DNA of 26,832 nucleotides from Euryarchaeota archaeon UBA89 (GCA_002495525.1 DAFS01000055.1:1-26832); one strand, 5' to 3'. Positions 7,802 through 14,094 are shown, counted from the first letter of the stretch. Translations and numbers: made by a program. Notes: generated from the letters alone by a model not told the origin.

Positions 7802-8668
7802 CTAATGCGGCTCCGCAATTCCTTGAACCCAAACAATAAACAAATGGGCGATAATCAGAGTAGTTACAATCACAGGTAATATGAATACATGTAAGAAATA
7901 CATTCTAGTAACTGTTTGACCTGATAAAGAAGTACCGGCAAATAGTGCTTTAGCTATCCATCCTCCAATTAGTGGCGTAGATGTAGCCATATTTATTCCA
8001 ATTGTAGCGGCTCCAAATGCCAAACTATCCCACGGTAAAAGATAACCTGAATATCCAAAGAATATGGTGAAAAACATTAGTGCAACACCTATTAGCCAAT
8101 TTAATTCCCTAGGGTTTCTGTAAGCGCCAGTGAAGTAAACTCTACACATATGTAAAAATACTGCTGCGACCATGAAGTGAGTAGTCCAATGATGGATTGA
8201 CCTAATGATATAACCAAACGGCAACTGCGTCATGATAAATTCCATTGATGAGTACGCAGGTGTTGGATCTCCCTCGCCTCCTGGTACATAATATAGGCCA
8301 AGTACTGTGCCAGTTATGACCAATATGACGAATGCAAGGAATGAAATTCCTCCTAAGCAGTAAAGTGGATACCAATACCAAATAATCCTTAATTTATATT
8401 TTTCAGCATGAGTTAATGGCATCTGCCTGTGCATACTGTGGTAAGCATTCTTGCTCATTCCCCAATAATCTTGAATTCTGAATCTTGTATCTAACCAAGA
8501 AAATGCCCATAAAAATACCTTCTCTGCTAACCCCATCCCTGAAGCATTCGTCTCAACAGCTCTTAGGATGTCCTTCCTAGGCATATCATCTCTCTCTTTA
8601 CGAAGAGTGAAAGCTACAAGCACAACTACTATTGCTATAAAAAACCACAAAAACCAGAATTGTATCAT
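7802..8668 (-). CDS. petB: Cytochrome b6-type subunit (N-terminal half of cytochrome b) with haem ci Cys
   Basis: The di-haem membrane subunit of a quinol:acceptor oxidoreductase. Haem ligands are His159 and His173 on one helix (SIHHW...FLHMC) and His260 and His275 on another (LHVFILP...IAH). The last pair has 14 residues between them, the b6f spacing rather than the 13 of mitochondrial bc1. YCLGG with Cys104 matches the b6 Cys that covalently holds haem ci (cn). The chain ends after four core helices, so the other half is the subunit IV part of the next gene, as in b6f. An additional helix (about 3-21) and a charged linker precede the family core. ATG 8668 is chosen because GAGGT (8676-8680), overlapping the Rieske stop codon, sits seven bases upstream. 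A longer frame from 8725 lacks such support. Confidence 0.92.
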   Translation of the reverse strand: MIQFWFLWFFIAIVVVLVAFTLRKERDDMPRKDILRAVETNASGMGLAEKVFLWAFSWLDTRFRIQDYWGMSKNAYHSMHRQMPLTHAEKYKLRIIWYWYPLYCLGGISFLAFVILVITGTVLGLYYVPGGEGDPTPAYSSMEFIMTQLPFGYIIRSIHHWTTHFMVAAVFLHMCRVYFTGAYRNPRELNWLIGVALMFFTIFFGYSGYLLPWDSLAFGAATIGINMATSTPLIGGWIAKALFAGTSLSGQTVTRMYFLHVFILPVIVTTLIIAHLFIVWVQGIAEPH

Positions 8669-8675
8669 ATTTCTT

Positions 8676-8680
8676 ACCTC
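8676..8680 (-). promoter_or_regulatory. Ribosome binding site deciding the cytochrome b start
   Basis: GAGGT on the minus strand overlaps the Rieske TGA stop (8679-8681) and lies seven bases before ATG 8668. It argues for the 288-residue product rather than the 307-residue reading from 8725, and for termination-reinitiation coupling of the two subunits. Confidence 0.7.
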
Positions 8681-9524
8681 ATGCGCAATATGCATACCAG
8701 TCAACAAAGTCTGGTAAAGCTTCAATCATATCTCCATTGAGTACAAATGGTACTAATGGCATTCCATTTGGAGAAGGTCCTCCAACCTTTTTTATCCCAA
8801 TGTAATCGAAAGGTGTCCCTCTGCCCATACTATTTTTTTCGATAGCAGTGGGGTCAAATCTACTAGAATGGCATATGCAGAATAACTTATTCCCTCCAGA
8901 CTCGGTCCCTCCTGCTTCCCAACTATCATTAGTGTAGTCATTTGCTACAAGTTGCCAACCAGGAATACAACACAGATGTGGGCATCTAGAAAACACAATT
9001 ACTAGGTTATCGTGGATAGATAAGGTTGAATATTCTGCTTTCTCATCCACTTCAAATCCAGAGCCTACGTATTTTCCTCCAGAACTATATCCATCTAAAT
9101 ATTGGAATCTTGGTTTATTTGTCGCCGCTGCAGAATTTTTATTCTCATCATGTGGGACATATACTACATTCACTGGCATTCCAGACCAAACTCCTTGAGC
9201 ACCTGCCATCCCTGTATTGCTACTAATTGAAGCCTGTACGAAAGCATCGTAACTCATTGGTTCAAGATGTCTTTCACCATACCAAACGGTATCTTCTGCA
9301 CCTGTTGGCACCCAAAATCTGACTGCTGTGTCTCCACCTCCTGAATCTGCTTGCCCCATTAATAAGGATGCAAAACCTATGCTCCCTAAGCTTGCTAGAG
9401 TTATTCCTCCTGCAGCGGTATTGAACGAATATCTTAAGAAATCTCTCCTATCGATTAATCTTGATTCTTCCTTACTGGAATCTTCCTCTCCTGATACTGG
9501 GCGTAATCTAAAATTTCTACTCAT
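8679..9524 (-). CDS. Rieske [2Fe-2S] protein with Tat signal
   Basis: The high-potential electron acceptor from the Qo site of the cytochrome b complex, exported in folded form. The N-terminus carries the twin-arginine motif RRDFLR (26-31) followed by a hydrophobic anchor helix (about 38-57). Cluster boxes are CPHLCC (C181, H183 ligands; C186 disulfide) and CICH (C216, H219 ligands; C218 disulfide). C185 is an extra Cys in box I, where most Rieske proteins have Gly. The globular domain is long (281 residues in all), with an insertion between the boxes (about 193-212). ATG 9524 is chosen because GAGGTG (9530-9535) is five bases upstream; the open frame continues eight codons further upstream without support. 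The gene lies directly upstream of petB, as in many bc operons. Confidence 0.93.
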   Translation of the reverse strand: MSRNFRLRPVSGEEDSSKEESRLIDRRDFLRYSFNTAAGGITLASLGSIGFASLLMGQADSGGGDTAVRFWVPTGAEDTVWYGERHLEPMSYDAFVQASISSNTGMAGAQGVWSGMPVNVVYVPHDENKNSAAATNKPRFQYLDGYSSGGKYVGSGFEVDEKAEYSTLSIHDNLVIVFSRCPHLCCIPGWQLVANDYTNDSWEAGGTESGGNKLFCICHSSRFDPTAIEKNSMGRGTPFDYIGIKKVGGPSPNGMPLVPFVLNGDMIEALPDFVDWYAYCA

Positions 9525-9526
9525 AA

Positions 9527-9976
9527 TTACACCTCGTATTTTTTCCATCCTTCAGAATCATTCGGAGTAATATATTTATTTCTCCTATGTTTAATTATTA
9601 CTAAGTCAGGCATTACGAACCTTAGATATACTATTCCCATGATTATTAATGTAGTTAATGTCATTGCCAGAAATAATGATAATAATTGCTGATCCCATTG
9701 GTTGTATAGCCCATAACTTAGTGAACCCGCCCAAAACAGTGTCCAAACTAAACCCCACAAGCCCAAGAGTACGATAATAATTGAATCTCCGGCTGGAGAA
9801 ATACTTGATCTGACTACTGTCCCTGGAGTCGGTTCATTGAAAACACCATGATCTACTGCTGAGAGATATGTCTCTTCAGAAAGCTCGACACCTTCTAATG
9901 CGGTTCTTGCATCATCAATAGAGACTTTCCCTGACTTGACTTGCTTTAGCAATTCCAGTACTACATCTTCTCTCAT
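9527..9976 (-). CDS. Two-TM protein of the respiratory operon
   Basis: A protein of 149 residues that I do not recognise. The N-terminal 60 residues form a soluble helical region (REDVVLELLKQVKSGKVSIDDARTAL), similar in feel to short SHOCT-type or regulatory helices. Two membrane helices follow at about 66-84 and 98-117, then a basic cytoplasmic tail (KHRRNKYITP). The gene starts in a four-base ATGA overlap with the preceding gene and ends two bases before the Rieske ATG, so it is firmly inside the operon. A nine-base match to the archaeal 16S rRNA 3' end complement (GAGGTGATC, 9981-9989) precedes it, which suggests strong translation. The position suggests an accessory or assembly subunit of the cytochrome b/Rieske complex. 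No haem or metal motif is visible. Confidence 0.8.
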   Translation of the reverse strand: MREDVVLELLKQVKSGKVSIDDARTALEGVELSEETYLSAVDHGVFNEPTPGTVVRSSISPAGDSIIIVLLGLWGLVWTLFWAGSLSYGLYNQWDQQLLSLFLAMTLTTLIIMGIVYLRFVMPDLVIIKHRRNKYITPNDSEGWKKYEV

Positions 9977-10785
9977 ATTTGATCACCTCTCCTTTCGTGC
10001 TTGATTCTCAACCTTAGTAAGTTAGATCTACCTTTATAATTTCGTGAGAACCCATACCTTAGGAAGAAGCCACAGAAAATGATTACAATAATTACAGCGA
10101 AGAAACCTAGTAGGCCTAGCCAATGTGCTCTGAGTGCAGCGCCCATGTGGTGTAAATCTACATGTGCTTCTTTAGGTGCAGGAGGCTCTATTTCTCCATT
10201 GCCTGAGAATAACATACGAGTTTTTCCATCATCTACTCCTTCATCCAAGGTTACTGTTAATCTATTCCACCTGTCTAAAGCAGAAGGAATTGCATCTCCA
10301 TTAACTGTATTACCAGCAATCCAGAAATTCACCGGTCCATTCCCAGTTTCAGGAGCGGTCCAGATAAAGTTCCAAGTTCTATCATCGGTTTTAGAACCAG
10401 AGTCCGTATGTGTCAAGGTATTTTCTTCATCTTCCCAGTTTTGTACATGTGATTCAGAATCAATTCCAGCAGATAAAGAACCCTGAGTTACTCTCATGGC
10501 AAATCCTCCTGTTTGCGCTCCTCCGATTTCCACTCCTCCAATTAGTTGAAGGGACATTGGATAAGCTTTACCTGCTTCATAATGAAATGGTACGTAATTT
10601 AATGCGACGGTCACGGAATTATCGGGCTCTTCGGCATGGCAAGTACACCCTGCAAGTGCAACATCTCCTTCGCCATCAGAATCGCCACCTATGCCTGTAT
10701 GATATGCCTGAGTTGTAGTTGCTAAAAACAGCGCTAATACTGCTAAAACTAAGGTCCGACGACTGACGCGATTGAAGTTGTTCAT
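9973..10785 (-). CDS. Exported membrane-anchored Reeler/choice-of-anchor-V-like protein with CxCH motif
   Basis: First gene of the respiratory operon. The 270 residues comprise a signal peptide (RRTLVLAVLALFLATTTQA), a beta-rich extracellular domain, and a C-terminal membrane helix (about 222-244) with a basic tail. The domain has features of the Reeler / choice-of-anchor V group: GCTCH near its start, GGFAMR, HTDSG, WNFIWTAPETG and VNFWIAGNTVNGD. In related bacterial proteins the first part commonly carries CxxCH, a c-type haem motif. Here only one residue separates the two Cys (CTCH), so haem attachment is uncertain. Its place ahead of the Rieske and cytochrome b genes suggests a role on the outer face of the complex, perhaps as a docked electron carrier or structural subunit. 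The ribosome binding site is GGTG a few bases upstream of ATG 10785. Confidence 0.8.
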   Translation of the reverse strand: MNNFNRVSRRTLVLAVLALFLATTTQAYHTGIGGDSDGEGDVALAGCTCHAEEPDNSVTVALNYVPFHYEAGKAYPMSLQLIGGVEIGGAQTGGFAMRVTQGSLSAGIDSESHVQNWEDEENTLTHTDSGSKTDDRTWNFIWTAPETGNGPVNFWIAGNTVNGDAIPSALDRWNRLTVTLDEGVDDGKTRMLFSGNGEIEPPAPKEAHVDLHHMGAALRAHWLGLLGFFAVIIVIIFCGFFLRYGFSRNYKGRSNLLRLRIKHERRGDQI

Positions 10786-10863
10786 ATCTCACACCTATGG
10801 ACAAACCCCGCCACCAGAATGAGGGATATTAACCTTCCAGTTTCATGTCTTCTCGGTAGCATG

Positions 10864-10880
10864 ATTTAATCTTAATTTTA
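10864..10880. promoter_or_regulatory. AT-rich divergent promoter region
   Basis: The 147-base gap between the divergent genes at 10785 and 10933 has one AT block (TTTAATCTTAATTTTAG) that reads as TATA-like on both strands. It lies about 80 bases before the minus-strand respiratory operon and 55-60 before the plus-strand TPR gene. Both transcripts would therefore have short leaders. No other structure was seen in the gap. Confidence 0.3.
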
Positions 10881-10932
10881 GTCTATCAAACATTGACAAG
10901 ACTCAAACCCAAAGTTACTCTCCGAGACACAC

Positions 10933-11238
10933 ATGTCTGGCCGCTCGTGGAAGAATATTTACAATCTTTCAGATGAACAATTAAACAATCTAAATGAAGC
11001 TGAAGATTTGATACAAATGATGGATTTAACTAAAGCCGAATCACTTTTATTGAATATGAATAAAGAAGCGCCTGATTGTGTACCTGTATTGAATGTACTA
11101 GCACATATGTATGGTAGGCATTTATCAGATTTTGAGTCCGCAATTAAATTCTATAATTTGGTTCTAGAAATTGAACCCGACAATGCATGGGCGAGAGATG
11201 AAAGACGCAAATATAGTCGATATCTATCTTATGATTGA
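10933..11238 (+). CDS. Small TPR-like protein
   Basis: A cytoplasmic, all-helical protein of 101 residues. Two helix pairs are visible. The second (VPVLNVLAHMYGRHLSDFESAIKFY, then LVLEIEPDNAWARDERRKY) follows the TPR pattern of small residue/Tyr/Ala-Pro positions, including the D-AI-Y...L-I-P-N-A run. The first pair (NEAEDLIQMMDLTKAESLLLNM) resembles a degenerate repeat. A protein of this size holds about two repeats and probably acts as a protein-protein adaptor. Specific partners cannot be read from the sequence. It lies 35 bases upstream of the FtsZ-like gene on the same strand, so the two may be functionally linked. Confidence 0.75.
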   Translation: MSGRSWKNIYNLSDEQLNNLNEAEDLIQMMDLTKAESLLLNMNKEAPDCVPVLNVLAHMYGRHLSDFESAIKFYNLVLEIEPDNAWARDERRKYSRYLSYD

Positions 11239-11273
11239 AGTATATCTAAACACTAGTTATACTTCTGACTACT

Positions 11274-12179
11274 ATGCACCAAGGCGCTCTGCTAATTGTT
11301 GGTGTAGGGGGGCTAGGCTCTCTTTGGGCTGAAAGGGCGCATTCACGGTGTTCTGCATTCTCTGATCTTTTATTGATTGATGCCGACGAAAATACGTTTA
11401 ATGGTAGCCCGGAAGCACATTGTTTACATCTAGATGCCTCTGGTGAGGCAAAGGGTGCTGCAGCATTGCCAATGCTTGCTAAACATAGATTAAATGAGGG
11501 TATTAAAGAAATTCAACCATTGATAGATAAAGCTGAACTTGTAGTAATTTTAACTTGCTTGGGTGGGGGTGTGGGGTCAGGTGCAGCATCAGAATTTGCA
11601 AGGCTTGCAAGAGAATCTGACTGCATGGTAGTTTCGATTGTAGGATTCCCTTTCGCGGAACAGCCAATTAGATATCAACTGGCAGAAGAATCTTTTCCAG
11701 AATTATTTAATAATTCAAATGTTTGTATAAAGGTTAGTCTAGAAAGATTATCATGGCAATCCAAGGAAAGAAAACTAGATTGGAAAAAAGGTGCAGGTTG
11801 GATAGAAGAACTAGTAGAGGGATTATTATCTACACTTGCAAAGGTAGGAAAAATAAATCTTGATCTTATGGACTTTAGAACTATTGTTGAACACCCTGGA
11901 GAGGCCACAATTCTTGTTGGTTCTGGCCCAACGAATTCATTATCTGAAGTTGTTAAAACCGCTTTACAATCTCCTCTATCTGACCTTAATGTAGATGGTG
12001 CCAAAGGTTGTTGGATTCAGGTTGAAGGGGGGCCGGACATGACTATTTATCATCTTAATACAGTAACAGAAGAATTTGTTTCAATGCTAGATTCCGACTG
12101 TCAAGTTCTCCTAGGTGCTCGTTCTAGTGATAAGATGATAGGGCGCATTAGAGTGGTAGCAGTTGTCAGCGGCCTTTAG
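11274..12179 (+). CDS. Divergent FtsZ-family GTPase without C-terminal tail
   Basis: A tubulin/FtsZ-superfamily protein of 301 residues. Visible motifs are the T1 loop VGVGGLG (9-15; FtsZ has GVGGxGxN), the T4 tubulin signature as GGGVGSGAA (97-105; usually GGGTGTGAA), and the T7 synergy loop NLDLMD (195-200), whose acidic residues drive GTP hydrolysis in the neighbouring subunit. The C-terminal GGPDMTIYHLN and IRVVAVVSGL match FtsZ strands. The protein ends immediately after the last FtsZ strand, so the linker and the conserved C-terminal peptide that binds SepF/FtsA are missing, as is the usual N-terminal extension. The T2 region (IDADENT) also differs. It may form filaments, or copolymerise with or regulate a standard FtsZ. 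The TATA-like TATATCTAAA at 11241-11250 is placed for a nearly leaderless mRNA. Confidence 0.82.
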   Translation: MHQGALLIVGVGGLGSLWAERAHSRCSAFSDLLLIDADENTFNGSPEAHCLHLDASGEAKGAAALPMLAKHRLNEGIKEIQPLIDKAELVVILTCLGGGVGSGAASEFARLARESDCMVVSIVGFPFAEQPIRYQLAEESFPELFNNSNVCIKVSLERLSWQSKERKLDWKKGAGWIEELVEGLLSTLAKVGKINLDLMDFRTIVEHPGEATILVGSGPTNSLSEVVKTALQSPLSDLNVDGAKGCWIQVEGGPDMTIYHLNTVTEEFVSMLDSDCQVLLGARSSDKMIGRIRVVAVVSGL

Positions 12180-12198
12180 AAATCCTCACACCGTTTAA

Positions 12199-12522
12199 TT
12201 GGTTAACTATGACTTATCCCCTGATATCGTGCCCAAAGTCAATAAGTCCGCCAGAGGGAAACACCGATGGATAGGTTTCCAGTTAGATGCCGAAGATTAT
12301 TCGCGGCATAGATGCGAAGTTTTCTTTTCTAAAATTTTTACCAATATATCTTGGCGACTTTTCGATTTCAAGAATATCGAGGGTGTGTATAATGGCATAC
12401 TAAAGATACCTCTAGATTCATATATTGATGCTAAAGTAATAATCAATAATCAAGATGAAACGACTACTATAACTTCATCTGGAAAAATTAAATTAGTTAG
12501 AGAAAGGATGAATCTAAAATAG
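12199..12522 (+). CDS. Probable RNase P protein component 2 (Pop5-like)
   Basis: A protein of 107 residues whose pattern follows archaeal Pop5/Rnp2. After a short N-terminus, KHRWIGFQL matches the first strand (KxRYIxFEI). The middle WRLFDFKN with NGILKIPLDSYIDAKVII matches the second strand plus the GIL(R)..R..V..(A) helix, and TSSGKIKLVRERM matches the terminal SGTIK..(R) signature. Pop5 pairs with Rpp30 to activate the RNase P RNA that trims pre-tRNA 5' ends. The match is at pattern level only and moderately secure. The start is TTG 12199, 19 bases after the FtsZ-like gene; GTG 12229 is the only later alternative before the conserved core. The 3' end overlaps the convergent methyltransferase-biotin ligase gene by nine bases. 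Confidence 0.5.
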   Translation: MVNYDLSPDIVPKVNKSARGKHRWIGFQLDAEDYSRHRCEVFFSKIFTNISWRLFDFKNIEGVYNGILKIPLDSYIDAKVIINNQDETTTITSSGKIKLVRERMNLK

Positions 12523-13887
12523 CCAAGTCAACTCATCAATACTTTGATTTTGCGATTTTTTACCTTCTATTAATGTTGATAATCCTCCATCGCCATCCAA
12601 GCCTATGATTCTAGACTTTTTGTCTTTTATTTTCAATGAATAACCTCTCGATAATAGTTTAGAAAGACCTCTCCAAGAATCTCTCTTCAGTATGTCAGGG
12701 GATAAATTATGTGTCAATAATTCATGTTCTTCAAACAATGTTGATAGTATAGCATCAATCATCTGAGAAATATTATTTGTAGTAATTCCGGGAGTTTTTT
12801 CGTCCCATCCTATTACTTCCATACTCCCTATTTGCTTAGCCAAGTAATTTATTCCGATTCCAATCCTTAAGTGTTCTTCTTGATTATCCATTTCAATTAA
12901 AATACCACCTATTTTACTTCCACTATTATCTAAAATATCGTTAGGCCATTTACAATATTGTTCTAATAAATCAGAGATTTTTGTACCAATAATAATTTGT
13001 AAAATACCAGGATTTATATTACCTAAAATAGATTTTTTAATATTCCATGTAGCGAGTAAGTCTTGTTCATTTGAAACCCAAGTAGATTCTCTCCTTCCTC
13101 TGCCTCTAATTTGCTTGTTAGTTCGTATTCTTTGCCAGCCAAAATTAGGTAATTTTTTTGCTTCATCCATGGTTGAAAAACACTCTTGAATTATCTTCAT
13201 AGGTATTCCTTGACCTGGTTTCCAGTATCCAACAAGTTCCAGTTTTTCATCATGGATCCAAATTGATTTTATCACTCTATGAGACCATCCGTGATTTAGC
13301 CAATATTCTGTATTACTAGGACTCTTTGGATACTTTCTTTGTAACAAAACTACTAACAAATCAGGCTCTAAATATCTCCTATTTATCTCTAAATAATCTG
13401 CTAATTGATGCCCCCAGCCTTTCTTTTCCAAATCTGACATCGACGCTTCTTCTATCCAGTCAAGTCTAGGTTCATTAGGTAAAGGCGGATTTAGATAAGG
13501 TAAGTTCCAGAATAATAGTTTAGTACCTTCTGGAATGGAAAAATTTTCTTCCCCCAACCCCCCCTCTCTAAAAATAATATTATGTTGTACCGAAGCAGAA
13601 GCAGAATTTTTCTTTGCAGCTGCTACCGCATAAGGATTGATATCACATGCCTCAACTTTCCAATTATTTTTAGCCAATAAGATGCTGAGTATTCCCGATC
13701 CACAACCGATTTCCATTGCAACACCATTGGGTTTTAGAGTTTCCAAATAATCAATTAGTAATGCTGAGTCTTCTCTTGGTGGATAAACCGTTTTAGGAAT
13801 ATCGAGAAATATAATTTCACCGTTTTGTAGTTTCACTTCTGCTTTTTGAAGTTCAATGACAGGATTATTTTTTTCACCTAAATTCAT
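12514..13887 (-). CDS. HemK-like methyltransferase fused to biotin-protein ligase
   Basis: A 457-residue two-domain enzyme. Residues 1 to about 225 form a class I SAM methyltransferase of the HemK/PrmC/Mtq2 group: VYPPREDS, SAM-binding EIGCGSG and catalytic NLPY, which replaces the usual NPPY. That group methylates Gln in release factors or other proteins. Residues from about 233 form a BirA-type ligase: the STMDEAK start, the biotinyl-5'-AMP loop GRGRRESTW, KWPNDI, KIGGILIE and GIGIN, then a small C-terminal domain. The ligase attaches biotin to carboxylase carrier proteins such as propionyl-CoA carboxylase, which feeds the methylmalonyl-CoA mutase encoded at the left end of this window. There is no N-terminal DNA-binding domain, so it is not a BirA repressor. 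AAGGAGGA precedes ATG 13887. No stop or frameshift separates the domains. Confidence 0.88.
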   Translation of the reverse strand: MNLGEKNNPVIELQKAEVKLQNGEIIFLDIPKTVYPPREDSALLIDYLETLKPNGVAMEIGCGSGILSILLAKNNWKVEACDINPYAVAAAKKNSASASVQHNIIFREGGLGEENFSIPEGTKLLFWNLPYLNPPLPNEPRLDWIEEASMSDLEKKGWGHQLADYLEINRRYLEPDLLVVLLQRKYPKSPSNTEYWLNHGWSHRVIKSIWIHDEKLELVGYWKPGQGIPMKIIQECFSTMDEAKKLPNFGWQRIRTNKQIRGRGRRESTWVSNEQDLLATWNIKKSILGNINPGILQIIIGTKISDLLEQYCKWPNDILDNSGSKIGGILIEMDNQEEHLRIGIGINYLAKQIGSMEVIGWDEKTPGITTNNISQMIDAILSTLFEEHELLTHNLSPDILKRDSWRGLSKLLSRGYSLKIKDKKSRIIGLDGDGGLSTLIEGKKSQNQSIDELTWLF

Positions 13888-13940
13888 AAACTTTTCCTCC
13901 TTATTTTTTCCTTTTTTTTCAAAACATTTATGTCTAACTG

Positions 13941-14080
13941 CCCTGCTTTAGGCATGCCGATTAGGGACTCCTGACCTGCACCCCCTTTCCAGTGGTAGCC
14001 ATGCCTCTACCATCAGATTGATAAATGCCCCTTCAGTCCGACGACAGCCCAGCATATGCTATGGGCCTGTGGCATAGATA
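13941..14080. ncRNA. Candidate structured RNA or structured leader, identity unknown
   Basis: This intergenic segment is 54% G+C by direct count (76 of 140), well above the flanking genes, and has no convincing open frame. Two nested inverted-repeat domains are visible. In the first, AGGCATG (13950-13956) pairs with CATGCCT (14000-14006), or alternatively TGGTAG (13993-13998) pairs with CTACCA (14007-14012). In the second, ATGCC (14025-14029) pairs with GGCAT (14071-14075) and encloses a GCCC-AGCAT/ATGCT-GGGC hairpin (14047-14066). On the minus strand a TATA-like TTTAATTATT lies just upstream near 14100 and the methyltransferase-biotin ligase gene follows, so a long leader is possible. A plus-strand RNA ahead of rpoH is equally possible. 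I found no match to tRNA, 5S, SRP RNA or RNase P RNA signatures. Confidence 0.4.
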
Positions 14081-14094
14081 AGGAATACATCAAA

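Noticed and set aside
8669..8725. Longer cytochrome b reading starting at 8725
   Set aside because: It would overlap the Rieske gene by 47 bases with no ribosome site, whereas ATG 8668 has a well-spaced GAGGT.
10079..10718. Two overlapping plus-strand open frames
   Set aside because: Both are antisense to the Reeler-like gene, which has a signal peptide, domain motifs and a membrane anchor. The antisense frames have none of these.
13941..14080. tRNA, 5S rRNA, SRP RNA or RNase P RNA in the GC-rich gap
   Set aside because: I looked for a T-loop, the 5S CCCAUCCCGAAC segment, the SRP GGAAGGGAGCAGCC motif and the RNase P GGAAAGUCC/ACAGAA motifs on both strands and found none in proper order.
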